Shown: piece after piece, positions 17,693 to 25,402 of the stretch
Numbering within the stretch: position 1 is the stretch's first letter
Layout: each line of letters starts with the position of its first letter
Assembly (NCBI GenBank): GCA_900470775.1
Contig: UCBZ01000033.1
Span: forward strand, 119,409-183,408
Source: Hyphomicrobiales bacterium
GTDB taxonomy: Bacteria > Pseudomonadota > Alphaproteobacteria > Rhizobiales > Beijerinckiaceae
DNA: 64,000 nucleotides
Direction: 5' to 3'
Notes under the pieces: generated by a model
What the model was told of the DNA's origin: nothing
Databases searched by the model: none
What the model saw: only the letters and a program-made list of their open reading frames with translations
Program-made: the position numbers and the translations under genes

Positions 17693-18262
17693 TCAGAGCC
17701 TCGCGCGGCGGAACGGCGCGATCAGCGCCATGATCTCGGGCGGCAGCGCCTCGGCATCGCGGCCGACGACATCGCCGCGGCGCTCGAACCAGCGCGCGGC
17801 CAACCGCAGCACCGCCTGCCGCAACAAAGCCGGCACGGCGGCGGCCGTCGCGCCGAAACCGGCGACGAGGTCGATCTCGATCGCGCCCCGCGCCCGGCCG
17901 ATTTCGGGCACCTCGGCCACGATCCGCACCAGCGGAGGATCAGCGGCGGTGTCTAGTTGCAGCGCACTGGGGCCGACGGCCTGTGCACCGCCGAGCACGT
18001 CATAGACCCGTGCGGCGGTGATGGCGCTGACGGGCGAGAGCGGCAGGCGGATTTCGCCGCTATCGGGCCAGCGGTCGATGACGATGCGCCAGGCCTGGTT
18101 GACGAGGCAGCGGCCGGACGCCGCCTCCACCATCAGCCGGGCGGCGGTGATCAGCGTGCCCAGCAATTCGTCCTCCGCGGTCTGGTCGAGGCGCAGCAAC
18201 ATCCTGGCCTCTGGGAGCGAAACCGGCTCCTGCGCCGGCGGGGTCAGGGCAAGCGGCGTCAT
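17693..18262 (-). CDS. GTA head-tail connector/adaptor (gp6-like)
   Basis: 189-residue gp6-like connector: an N-terminal helical part (VSLPEARMLLRLDQTAEDELL), IEIDLVAGFG in the middle and a basic C-terminus. In RcGTA this gene follows the capsid gene directly. Here 1.8 kb with two oppositely oriented protease genes separates them, so the gp6-to-hub block needs a promoter in the 71-bp gap 18263-18333 or read-through from upstream. Confidence 0.88.
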   Translation of the reverse strand: MTPLALTPPAQEPVSLPEARMLLRLDQTAEDELLGTLITAARLMVEAASGRCLVNQAWRIVIDRWPDSGEIRLPLSPVSAITAARVYDVLGGAQAVGPSALQLDTAADPPLVRIVAEVPEIGRARGAIEIDLVAGFGATAAAVPALLRQAVLRLAARWFERRGDVVGRDAEALPPEIMALIAPFRRARL

Positions 18263-18333
18263 GGTCGCTCCGATTCAGGGTTCAATTCCGAGGGGCGACG
18301 CGGTATCCAGCGCTCCCCTCAGGAGGAGCGCCG

Positions 18334-19113
18334 ATGCGCGTCGGACAACTGATCGCCTTGGCCGGCTTGGCTTGCGGGCTCGCCTTGGCCGCGAGCCCCG
18401 CCAGTTCCGTCGTCGGCGGCCGCGAGGGCGGGCCTGCTGCCGGCTCGACGCTGATGGTTCTGAATGCGCGTGGCGGCGTCTGCACCGGCATCGTCCTGTC
18501 GGCGCGGGCGATCCTGACCGCAGCGCATTGTGCCGCCGGCGGCACGGATCTGCGCATCCACTGGAAGGATGGCGGCGGCGAGCCGGTGCTGATCGCGCCG
18601 GCCACCGTCGCGCTCCATCCCGAATTCAGGGCCAATGCCGTCGCGGCGCGGCAGCGCTCGGTCGATCTCGCGCTGATCCGGCTCGGCGAGGCGCTGCCTT
18701 CACGCTTCGTCCCGGCCGCGCTGGTCGATGGTCCCGCACCGCGCGCCGGAGCAGCCGTTGCGCTCGCCGGTTATGGCGTGGCGCGCGAAGGCGAGGCGCG
18801 CAGCACCGGGCTCTATCGTTCGGCGGATCTCGTCGCGATCGAGCCTTATGGTCCCGGACGCATCCTGCTCTGGGCGACGGATGCGACGGGCGCCGGAAAG
18901 CGTCCCGGGCCGGGCGCCTGCCAGGGCGATTCCGGCGGTCCGATGACCTCAGCCGACGGCGGTATCGTTGCCGTCACGAGCTGGTCGACCGGCCCTGCGG
19001 GCAAGAGTTGCGGCCTTCTGAGCCAGGGCGTGCTGGTCGCTCCGCAACGCAACTGGATCGATGGCACCCTATCGCAGTGGGGGCAGAGCGCCTCCTGGAC
19101 ACAGGGCCGCTGA
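18334..19113 (+). CDS. Secreted trypsin-like serine protease (S1 family), copy 1
   Basis: 259 residues with an N-terminal signal (about 1-24) and the zymogen-like start VVGG (26-29). The catalytic triad is His65 (LTAAHC), Asp111 (VDLALIRL) and Ser200 (GACQGDSGGP), with cysteines placed as in chymotrypsin folds. A second S1 gene follows 65 bp downstream, same strand. Both lie inside the GTA cluster, against its direction. They are not part of known GTA operons and look like an insertion. Substrate unknown. Confidence 0.9.
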   Translation: MRVGQLIALAGLACGLALAASPASSVVGGREGGPAAGSTLMVLNARGGVCTGIVLSARAILTAAHCAAGGTDLRIHWKDGGGEPVLIAPATVALHPEFRANAVAARQRSVDLALIRLGEALPSRFVPAALVDGPAPRAGAAVALAGYGVAREGEARSTGLYRSADLVAIEPYGPGRILLWATDATGAGKRPGPGACQGDSGGPMTSADGGIVAVTSWSTGPAGKSCGLLSQGVLVAPQRNWIDGTLSQWGQSASWTQGR

Positions 19114-19178
19114 CGGAAAGGCTGGACTGCGCCGCGCCAGCCCATAGATTGGACCGGTTCGTCCATCTGGTCTTCATC

Positions 19179-20021
19179 ATGACATCGCGCGCATTCGCTT
19201 TCGTTCTCGCCACGGCGCTGGTTGCCGTTGCCTCTCCGGCCTTGGCCGTTGTCGGCGGCACGACCTCGCGCGACGTGCGCGGGGCACGGGCCTCGACGCT
19301 GCGTGTCGAGACCAGCCGTGGCGAGCTTTGCTCGGGCGCGGTCATCGCGCCGGAACTCGTCCTGACTGCGGCGCACTGCCTGATGGGCGGCGGCTCGGTC
19401 AGCGTGGTCAGCCTCGATCCGCGCTTCCGCACCCGCCGGCACGCCGTCATCGCGGTGCTGCCGCATCCGAGCTTCGTGCCCGGCACGACGCCGCGCACCC
19501 AGCCCGGCGCCGATCTTGCCATGTTGCGGCTGGCAGCGCCGCTGCCGCGCGACATCGAACCGGCCACGCTCGGCAGCGGGCTCTGGCAGGGCGAGAGCGT
19601 GACCATGGCGGGCTTCGGCCTCTCGATCGAGAACAACAAGTCGACGGCGCGGCGCCTGCGCGAGACCCGCCTGGTCAATGCCGGCAACTACACCACGCAA
19701 AACACCGTGAAGGTCGCGGTCGATGCCGAGGCCAAGGGCGAAAGCCCGGGCGCCGGCGCCTGCCGCGGCGATTCAGGTGGCCCCGTGCTGCGTGGCGATA
19801 TCTATTCGCGCGACCTCGTCGGCATCGTCAGCTGGTCGAGCGGCCCGCTGAGTTCGCGCGTCCGCAGCATCTGCGGCGGCTTCACCGCGATCACGCCAGT
19901 CAGCGAGCATCGCGGCTGGATCACCGAGGCTGCGACGCGCCTGCTCGCAATGGGCACCAGTCCGCGGCAGGATGAGCCGCGGGCACCGGCCGCCGGTTAC
20001 AGCTGGTGGTTCGGACGCTGA
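19179..20021 (+). CDS. Secreted trypsin-like serine protease (S1 family), copy 2
   Basis: 280 residues from the ATG at 19179: signal peptide (about 1-23, ending SPALA), VVGGTTS mature start, catalytic His in VLTAAHC, Asp in GADLAMLRL and Ser in GACRGDSGGP. It shares architecture with the upstream copy but is clearly diverged, so this is an old pair rather than a recent duplication. It ends at a strong hairpin shared with the convergent capsid gene. Confidence 0.9.
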   Translation: MTSRAFAFVLATALVAVASPALAVVGGTTSRDVRGARASTLRVETSRGELCSGAVIAPELVLTAAHCLMGGGSVSVVSLDPRFRTRRHAVIAVLPHPSFVPGTTPRTQPGADLAMLRLAAPLPRDIEPATLGSGLWQGESVTMAGFGLSIENNKSTARRLRETRLVNAGNYTTQNTVKVAVDAEAKGESPGAGACRGDSGGPVLRGDIYSRDLVGIVSWSSGPLSSRVRSICGGFTAITPVSEHRGWITEAATRLLAMGTSPRQDEPRAPAAGYSWWFGR

Positions 20022-20046
20022 GGACGGGGCAAAAATGCCCCGTCCT
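20021..20046. terminator. Bidirectional terminator hairpin between S1 protease 2 and GTA capsid gene
   Basis: An 11-bp stem, AGGACGGGGCA (20021-20031) with TGCCCCGTCCT (20036-20046), has a 4-nt AAAA loop. It lies right at the protease stop codon and 26 bp past the capsid stop. There is no long T-run on either side, so Rho independence is likely but not certain. Confidence 0.7.
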
Positions 20047-20071
20047 GTCGGCTCCCCAGGGCTGACCTCGC

Positions 20072-21316
20072 TCAGGCCGTGAATTTCAGACCCTTGATCG
20101 CGGCGAAGTCCTGCACGCCGCCGCCGACGCGCTTGGTCGTGTAGAACAGCACATAGGGCTTGGCGGAATAGGGATCGCGCAGGATGCGCACGCCCGCCCG
20201 GTCGACCACCAGATAACCGCGCCGGAAATCGCCGAAGGCGAGCGCCACCGCATTGTTGGCGATGTTGGGCATGTCCTCCGCCTCGACCAGCGGGAAGCCG
20301 AGCAGCGTCGCCGGCGCCCCGACCGAGGACGGCGGCTGCCAGAGATACTGGCCGGTCGTGTCCTTGAACTTGCGGACGGTGGCCTGCGTCTTGCGGTTCA
20401 TCACGAAGGACGCGTTCTGGCGATAGCCGGCCTTCAGCGCATAGACGAGATCGACCAGGATGTCGGCGGGGGTGGCGGCCGCGAAATTGCCGGCGACGCC
20501 GGTGTTGAGCACGCCGATATTGCCCCAGCTCCAGCTCGTCTCCGCCACCGTCGGATAGGCCAGGAAGCCCTTGGGCTTGTCGACGCCGTCACCGATGACG
20601 AAGGCCGCACCCTCCTGCTCGGCGAAGGCGCTCTCGACCTCCTCGGCGATCCACTGGTCGATATTGACGATGGCGTCGTCGAGCAGGGTCTGGGTCGCCG
20701 CCGGCATGGCGTAGAGTTCCATCGCCGGGAAGGAGAGCTCGGCCAGCGTCGGCGTGCCGGTCTGCGGACGTGCGGCGGCTTCCGCGACCCATCCCGAGGC
20801 CGGCCCGGTGGTCGAGAACGCCTTCTTGTAGGTGCCCGAGGAGATCGTCCGCACCGTCGCAATCGAGCGGATGGGCGAAACGCTTGCCAGCCGCCGCAGG
20901 ATTTCGCTCTCGACCGTCGAGGGCGCGAGATAGCCGCCATCGGGGCCGGAGCCGGCCGAGAGCGCCTTGCCCTCCAGCCGCTTCAGCCCTCCGGCCTCGC
21001 CGCTGCGGATATAGGACGCGAAGGCGGCCTTGTGCTCGCCGACCAGCGGATCGCGTGGCTCGTCGCGGCCAAGCGCCGGGCGGCTGCGGTCGAGCGTCAG
21101 GCGGTCGATGCGGCGCATCGCGTCGTCAAGCGCGGTATCCATCCGCGCCATCTTCTCCTCGGTCAGCGGATCGACGCCGCTGCGGGTCTCGATCTCAGCG
21201 AGGCGCTCGTCATTACTGACGCGGTAGGTCTCCAGCGTGTAGCGCAAATCGTCGAAAGCCAGCGACAGATCGGCGCCGGCCGCCTTGCTCTCGGGAGCGT
21301 GGTTGGCAGTGGTCAT
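20072..21316 (-). CDS. GTA major capsid protein (HK97 fold, gp5-like)
   Basis: 414 residues: an N-terminal coiled scaffold-like delta domain (about 15-80), then the HK97 capsid core from about 110, with GPDGGYLAPSTVESEILRRL, ISSGTYKKAF, LDDAIVNIDQWIAEEVE and QEGAAFVIGDGVDKPKGFL. Preceded by the prohead protease 29 bp upstream. Length is normal and no breaks are seen. Confidence 0.94.
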   Translation of the reverse strand: MTTANHAPESKAAGADLSLAFDDLRYTLETYRVSNDERLAEIETRSGVDPLTEEKMARMDTALDDAMRRIDRLTLDRSRPALGRDEPRDPLVGEHKAAFASYIRSGEAGGLKRLEGKALSAGSGPDGGYLAPSTVESEILRRLASVSPIRSIATVRTISSGTYKKAFSTTGPASGWVAEAAARPQTGTPTLAELSFPAMELYAMPAATQTLLDDAIVNIDQWIAEEVESAFAEQEGAAFVIGDGVDKPKGFLAYPTVAETSWSWGNIGVLNTGVAGNFAAATPADILVDLVYALKAGYRQNASFVMNRKTQATVRKFKDTTGQYLWQPPSSVGAPATLLGFPLVEAEDMPNIANNAVALAFGDFRRGYLVVDRAGVRILRDPYSAKPYVLFYTTKRVGGGVQDFAAIKGLKFTA

Positions 21317-21345
21317 GGTCTCTCCTCGGGTGGATCGGTTCGGAG

Positions 21346-21891
21346 TCAGGCGAAGGCGGCGTGCACGAAGGACGCTTGCGCGAAGGCCGGGGCGCCGCGC
21401 AGCGCCTTGACAGCGGAGACGCGCGCCTGCGGCAGCATCGGGAAGGTGACGATCGAGATTTCCCAGAGGTCGATCCGCTCCAGCCGGCGCAGGCCGCTGC
21501 GCGGCTCGGTTCGGGCCTTCTCTGAGCGGAAGCCGATCGAGAGGCCGTCGATCGCGCCCTCCCGCATCAGCGCGTGGATCTCGCGGGCGCGGGCAACGGC
21601 AAGCGAGAGCTGGCCCCGCACGAACAGCCCGCGCGAATCCTCGGTGAGTGCGGTCCAGCGGCCGATCGGCTCGGCCGGATCATGCTGCCAGAGCAGCTTG
21701 ACACCCGTCGGCCCGCGCCTGGTCAGGCTGTCGCGGAAGGCGCCGCGTTCGACGATGTCCTTGCCGAGATCGGCGATGCCGAACAGGCTGGCATAGCCCT
21801 CGAACAGTCCGTCGGGCCTGATCCGCGCTGGCGGCAGCGCCAGGAACTTGGCTTCGCGTGCAAAGGGACCGGTCGAGAAGGCGGTCCTCAT
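21346..21891 (-). CDS. GTA prohead protease (gp4-like, HK97 family)
   Basis: 181-residue maturation protease (U35/S78 fold) that trims the capsid scaffold domain. Catalytic signatures: His in KLLWQHDPAEPIG and Ser in IDGLSIGFR; WEISIVTFPM follows as usual. It overlaps the upstream small gene by 4 bp (ATGA) and precedes the capsid gene by 29 bp. Confidence 0.92.
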   Translation of the reverse strand: MRTAFSTGPFAREAKFLALPPARIRPDGLFEGYASLFGIADLGKDIVERGAFRDSLTRRGPTGVKLLWQHDPAEPIGRWTALTEDSRGLFVRGQLSLAVARAREIHALMREGAIDGLSIGFRSEKARTEPRSGLRRLERIDLWEISIVTFPMLPQARVSAVKALRGAPAFAQASFVHAAFA

Positions 21892-22085
21892 CGGCCGCCC
21901 TCCCCGTTGCGTTGATGCCCAGCCTTGCCGAGGCGGCCGGACCCACCTTCCAGCCGGGCCAGGTTGCGCATGAAGCGGCCGAAGGTCTCGGCGTTCGCAG
22001 GCCCGCGTGCCGGCTTCTGCGGCTGGGTCCGGCCCGCGCCGGAGGATGGCGGCGGCGACGGCTTCTTCTCACTGGCGCGTGTCAT
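21888..22085 (-). CDS. Small GTA-cluster protein, function unknown
   Basis: 65 residues, proline- and basic-rich at the N-terminus (KKPSPPPSSGAG), with a helical part AETFGRFMRNLARLEGGSG. It overlaps both neighbours by 4 bp (ATGA), which strongly supports a real coupled gene. It occupies the gp3.5 area of GTA clusters. No family recognised. Confidence 0.7.
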   Translation of the reverse strand: MTRASEKKPSPPPSSGAGRTQPQKPARGPANAETFGRFMRNLARLEGGSGRLGKAGHQRNGEGGR

Positions 22086-22282
22086 GGCTGGTCCCCTTCA
22101 TGGCGGGCGTTGAAGCGGTTGAGTTCGCGGACGAACTCGTCGAAGCGCCGGTTGGCAGCGGAGAGTTCGCGCAGGACGAACCAGGCGGCGGCGGAGGCCG
22201 TCGCGGCCCAGAGCAGGAGGCCGAGATGGCCGACATCGGCGCGCCCGACGAAGGCGGTGACGATCTGTTCGAGCAGGTTCAT
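22082..22282 (-). CDS. Small membrane protein of the GTA cluster (gp3.5-like)
   Basis: 66 residues: an amphipathic start (MNLLEQIVTAFVGRADVGHL), one transmembrane helix (about 21-38) and a helical charged C-terminus with LSAANRRFDEFVRELNRFNA. It overlaps portal and the next gene by 4 bp each. Similar small membrane proteins follow the portal gene in other alphaproteobacterial GTAs; role unknown. Confidence 0.75.
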   Translation of the reverse strand: MNLLEQIVTAFVGRADVGHLGLLLWAATASAAAWFVLRELSAANRRFDEFVRELNRFNARHEGDQP

Positions 22283-23463
22283 GGGGCTCCTCCTCCACCT
22301 GTCGGCGCCCGGCCGTAGCCGACCGCCTCGCGCTTCTCGTCCTCGCTGAGGAAGGTCGCGGCGCTCAGCCTGCGCCAGAGCGATTCCCGCTCCTCGGCGA
22401 GGGCCTCGATGGCGTCGAGATCGGGTTCAAGAGTCAGGTCCTCGCCGAAGGCCGGACCGAGCCATTGGGCCAGCGATTGCGCCGTGCGCCGGACCAAGGG
22501 GATCGTGGTCTGGCGCCAAAAGGCGCGGTTGGCCTCGGCGAAATTGGCGTGGGTGTTGTCGCCGGGCAGGCCCAACAGCAGCGGCGGCACGCCGAAGGCG
22601 AGCGCAATCTCGCGCGCCGCGACGCCCTTGGCCGCGACGAAGTCGAGTTCGGCCGGGGTCAGCGAGAGCGGCTTCCAGTCGAGCCCGCCTTCGAGCAGGA
22701 GCGGCCGGCCGGCATTGCGCGCGCCCTGGAAGCTTTCCTCCAGCTCTGCCTTGAGCCGTTCGAACTGGGCGTCACTCAGGCTCGCCCCGTCCGGCCCGTC
22801 ATAGACCAGCGCGCCGGAGGGCCTTGCCGCATTGTCGAGCAGCGCCTTGTGCCAGTTGCTGGCGGCATTGTGGATGTCGAGCGAACAGGCCGCCGCCTCG
22901 ATCGGCGAGAGGCCGTAATGATCGTCGACCGGATGAAACAGGGTGAGATGCAGGATCGGCGGCACGCCGCCCTCGTCCTGCCGGAAGCGCATGGTCTCGC
23001 CACCGACCGTGTAGTCGTAGGCCTCCGGCCAGCCGTCCCGGCCGGGCACGATCCGCATCCGGTCGGGCCGCAGCGCGTAGAGTTCACGCGGCTCGCGACC
23101 GGCGCTCGCCGCCTCGACATAGGCGTTGCCGGCGACCAGCAAATGGCCGAACAGCATCTCGCGGAAGGCGATGCCGCCCTGGCGCGGATTGGGCCGGTCG
23201 ATTAATGCGAGCGCCGGATGCTCCGGCATTTCGCGCAGCCCCACCTTGGCGATCAGCGGCATCTGCGCCGCGGCTTCCGCGATCAGCCGGACGCAGCGAT
23301 GCACGACCGGGTTGCGCTCATAGCCCTCGCGGGCGAGCGCCGCATAATCGCGCGGCGTCCAGACAGGGCGCCCGGCCTCGTGCAGCGCGATCAGCGGCCC
23401 GACGCGCGAGCGCTTGCGTTCCGGCGCGGCGATGCCGCGCAGGTTGCGAAGGAAATTGAGCAT
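22279..23463 (-). CDS. GTA portal protein (HK97 family, gp3-like)
   Basis: 394 residues from the ATG at 23463 (MLNFLRNLRGIAAPERKRSR). Typical portal blocks: NPVVHRCVRLIAEAAAQMPL, LFGHLLVAGNAYVEA, YGLSPIEAAACSLDIHNAA and VAAREIALAFGVPPLLLGLPG. A longer reading frame starts inside the palindromic repeat upstream and would add 20 unrelated residues, so I reject it. The 134-bp gap to the terminase gene holds that repeat. Confidence 0.93.
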   Translation of the reverse strand: MLNFLRNLRGIAAPERKRSRVGPLIALHEAGRPVWTPRDYAALAREGYERNPVVHRCVRLIAEAAAQMPLIAKVGLREMPEHPALALIDRPNPRQGGIAFREMLFGHLLVAGNAYVEAASAGREPRELYALRPDRMRIVPGRDGWPEAYDYTVGGETMRFRQDEGGVPPILHLTLFHPVDDHYGLSPIEAAACSLDIHNAASNWHKALLDNAARPSGALVYDGPDGASLSDAQFERLKAELEESFQGARNAGRPLLLEGGLDWKPLSLTPAELDFVAAKGVAAREIALAFGVPPLLLGLPGDNTHANFAEANRAFWRQTTIPLVRRTAQSLAQWLGPAFGEDLTLEPDLDAIEALAEERESLWRRLSAATFLSEDEKREAVGYGRAPTGGGGAP

Positions 23464-23495
23464 GAAGGTCTCGCTGTGAAGCGTTGATAGACGTG

Positions 23496-23588
23496 CCGTC
23501 ATGCTCGGGCTTGACCCGAGCATCTCGGAAACCGGTGTCTTCTCGTCCTGAGATTCTCGGGTCCGCTAGCGCGGCCCGAGAATGACGG
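23496..23588. repeat. Two-hairpin palindromic intergenic repeat, copy A
   Basis: Hairpin 1: ATGCTCGGG (23501-23509) with CCCGAGCAT (23515-23523). Hairpin 2: ATTCTCGGG (23553-23561) with CCCGAGAAT (23575-23583). The unit is bounded by CCGTCAT (23496-23502) and ATGACGG (23582-23588). The same unit occurs in opposite orientation at 30408-30522. It looks like the GTCAT..CCCGAG repeat class common between rhizobial genes. Confidence 0.85.
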
Positions 23589-23597
23589 CTCTCGAAA

Positions 23598-24977
23598 CTA
23601 AATCCCCCTCACCCGGGGCCGGCCCTTGGGCGCAAGCATCAGATGGGTCAGCGCCCAGACCAGCGCGTCGAGCCGATCGGGCGAGCGGCCGGTGGTGAGT
23701 CCAGCCGGCCCGAAATCGCACATCTCATCCTCAAGCGCCGGGAAGGCTCCGGCATGGCGTACCCTGCCCTGCGCATAGAGCGCCGCGACCGGCTCGGCCC
23801 TGAGATATTTCCCGCGCGTCGCCCGAACCGCCGTCACCGGCACGCCCCCATCGACCTCCCGGATGACGGAGGTCGCCATCTCGCCGCCCTGGTTGACCTC
23901 GACGACCAGGGCATCGGCCTCGAAGCGCTGATAGAGCGCAACCGCCTTCGCCGCCCATTCATGCGGCCTCGCGCCGGAGATCGTGCCGTCCTCCAGCACA
24001 TAGCCGACGCCGTCGCGATCGATGCCGGCCACCACGAGCCCGCAGGAATCGGCCCGCTGCGAGGACGAGGCCGGCGGATCAACCGCCACCACGATCCGCG
24101 CCAAGGCGGGCGCCGCAGCCTCGCGGCACGCCTCGATCATGGCGCGAGTCCAGAGCGCGTCGGCGCTTTCCTCGACGAGTTCGCCGTCGAGCTCCTGCCG
24201 GCCGAGCCGGGTGCCGCCATAGGTCTGCGTCACGCTGCGGATGAAGTCAGCAGCCAGGTTGAAGCGGTTGGCGCTCGTCGCCGCCCGGCTGACCGCAACA
24301 TGCGGGTCGGCCAGGAGCCGCTTGATCAGCGGCACCGGACGCGGCGTCGTGGTGATGACCTGGCGCGGCCGGTCGCCGAGGCGAAGCCCGAATTGCAGCA
24401 TGTCCCAGCACTCCTGGAGGTTCGGCCATTTCGCCAGTTCGTCTGACCAGGCCGCGCCGAATTGCGGACCGCGCAGCCCTTCGGGATCCTCGGCAGAGAA
24501 GGCCTGCGCGATCGCGCCGTTGGGCCATTCGAGCCGACGCCGCGAGGGAAACCATGTCGGCCGCTCCCAACGCGTGTGGATCGACAGCAAGCCCGACACG
24601 CCCTCGACCATCACATCGCGAACCTGCCCTTGCGTCTCGCCGACCAACGCGATGCGCTCAGTCCGGACGTCGGCGTAGGGCGGCTGCCCCAGCGCCATGC
24701 CCTTGACCCACTCGGCGCCGGTGCGGGTTTTCCCCGCGCCGCGGCCGCCCAGCACCAGCCAGATCGACCAGGGAGGTTCCGAGGTCGGCTTTTGATCAAG
24801 GCGCGCCCAGATCAGCCATTCGGCCTTGAGAACCTCGTATTCGTCAGGCGTCGCTGTTTCCATCAGGAGCTGCAGGGCCGGAAGGCGGTCCTGCGGCGGC
24901 AATGCACTCAAGACATCGTGCAAGCTCCTTTCGGAGTTCGGCGACGTGGCGCAATCCATCGGCAGGCGAGAGATCAT
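23598..24977 (-). CDS. GTA large terminase (gp2-like)
   Basis: DNA-packaging ATPase/nuclease, up to 459 residues. Walker A GGRGAGKT (77-84 in the longest form), an ATPase region with DEL around FGAAWSDELAKWPN, and the nuclease part with VVAVDPPASS and SPDRLDALVWALTHLM. The family-typical N-terminus LSALPPQDRLPALQLL is present. The exact start is unclear: the longest form overlaps the small terminase by 134 bp. TTG codons before HDVL or SALP, or the Met at 24863 (20-bp overlap), are alternatives. The frame is intact. Confidence 0.92.
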   Translation of the reverse strand: MISRLPMDCATSPNSERSLHDVLSALPPQDRLPALQLLMETATPDEYEVLKAEWLIWARLDQKPTSEPPWSIWLVLGGRGAGKTRTGAEWVKGMALGQPPYADVRTERIALVGETQGQVRDVMVEGVSGLLSIHTRWERPTWFPSRRRLEWPNGAIAQAFSAEDPEGLRGPQFGAAWSDELAKWPNLQECWDMLQFGLRLGDRPRQVITTTPRPVPLIKRLLADPHVAVSRAATSANRFNLAADFIRSVTQTYGGTRLGRQELDGELVEESADALWTRAMIEACREAAAPALARIVVAVDPPASSSQRADSCGLVVAGIDRDGVGYVLEDGTISGARPHEWAAKAVALYQRFEADALVVEVNQGGEMATSVIREVDGGVPVTAVRATRGKYLRAEPVAALYAQGRVRHAGAFPALEDEMCDFGPAGLTTGRSPDRLDALVWALTHLMLAPKGRPRVRGI

Positions 24978-25239
24978 TGTTGGACTTGTCCTCCCGGCCG
25001 CCCGTCGTCGCTTCGAGCGCCACGAGTTCGCGCACGGTACGGGCGAGCACCGCTAGCGCCTTGGCGTCGGCCTCGGTCGCCGCCGCGCCTTTCGGCAACT
25101 CGTCGAGACGCGCCTCATGGGCATCGAGATGACGCTGCGCCGCGCGCCAGAGCTTCGTCACCACCGCCTTGCGACCGACAGTCAAGCGCTTGGCCTTCGC
25201 GGCCGGCAGCGCCGGCGCGTCGTCGTCTTCATCGGACAT
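24844..25239 (-). CDS. GTA small terminase (gp1-like)
   Basis: 131 residues from the ATG at 25239, chosen because GAGG lies just upstream; Met codons at 25305 and 25263 are in frame but lack this site. Basic N-terminal part with TVGRKAVVTKLWRAAQRHLD, a helical middle (TEADAKALAVLARTVRELVALE) and a C-terminal helix LRHVAELRKELARCLECI. It is the first gene of the cluster and its product should direct packaging with the large subunit. Confidence 0.85.
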   Translation of the reverse strand: MSDEDDDAPALPAAKAKRLTVGRKAVVTKLWRAAQRHLDAHEARLDELPKGAAATEADAKALAVLARTVRELVALEATTGGREDKSNNDLSPADGLRHVAELRKELARCLECIAAAGPPSGPAAPDGNSDA

Positions 25240-25267
25240 GGGGAAACCTCGCGGGCTGGACATGCGA

Positions 25268-25296
25268 AAGCCGCCGGCTGGAGGGCGCGGCGGCTT
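25268..25296 (-). promoter_or_regulatory. Leader hairpin upstream of the small terminase gene
   Basis: AAGCCGCC (25268-25275) pairs with GGCGGCTT (25289-25296), with a 13-nt loop, in the leader between the predicted promoter and the ATG at 25239. On the minus strand it is followed by TTCGC rather than a long T-run, so attenuation is possible but not shown. Confidence 0.45.
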
Positions 25297-25324
25297 GCTG
25301 GTCACATTTCGTGAGCATTCCTGA

Positions 25325-25353
25325 TGTCTACCCGATCAGCGTGACGCTGTCAA
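25325..25353 (-). promoter_or_regulatory. Candidate promoter of the GTA cluster with an overlapping palindrome
   Basis: On the minus strand TTGACA (25353-25348) is followed after 17 nt by TAGACA (25330-25325), a near-consensus housekeeping promoter about 85 bp upstream of the small terminase ATG. The palindrome CAGCGTGACGCTG (25337-25349), perfect around a central G, overlaps the -35 box and spacer and could be an operator. The IS target duplication begins 2 bp upstream of the -35. Confidence 0.55.
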
Positions 25354-25355
25354 GG

Positions 25356-25363
25356 ACTAATTT
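25356..25363. repeat. Left 8-bp target site duplication (ACTAATTT) of the IS1595-family element
   Basis: ACTAATTT directly precedes the left inverted repeat and recurs exactly after the right one at 27728-27735. Eight base pairs is the duplication size of the IS1595 family. Confidence 0.95.
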
Positions 25364-25388
25364 CCCAATTATCCGGTTGACACCACAA
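25364..25388. repeat. Left terminal inverted repeat of the IS1595-family element
   Basis: 25 bp identical to the reverse complement of 27703-27727. A short TATAT tract follows on the inner side of both ends at slightly different spacing. Confidence 0.95.
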
Positions 25389-25402
25389 GGTATATTCCTA
25401 GG

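Noticed and set aside
11417..25239. Ordinary prophage instead of a GTA
   Set aside because: No integrase, repressor, replication or lysis genes and no att repeats; gene order and the short tape measure follow RcGTA.
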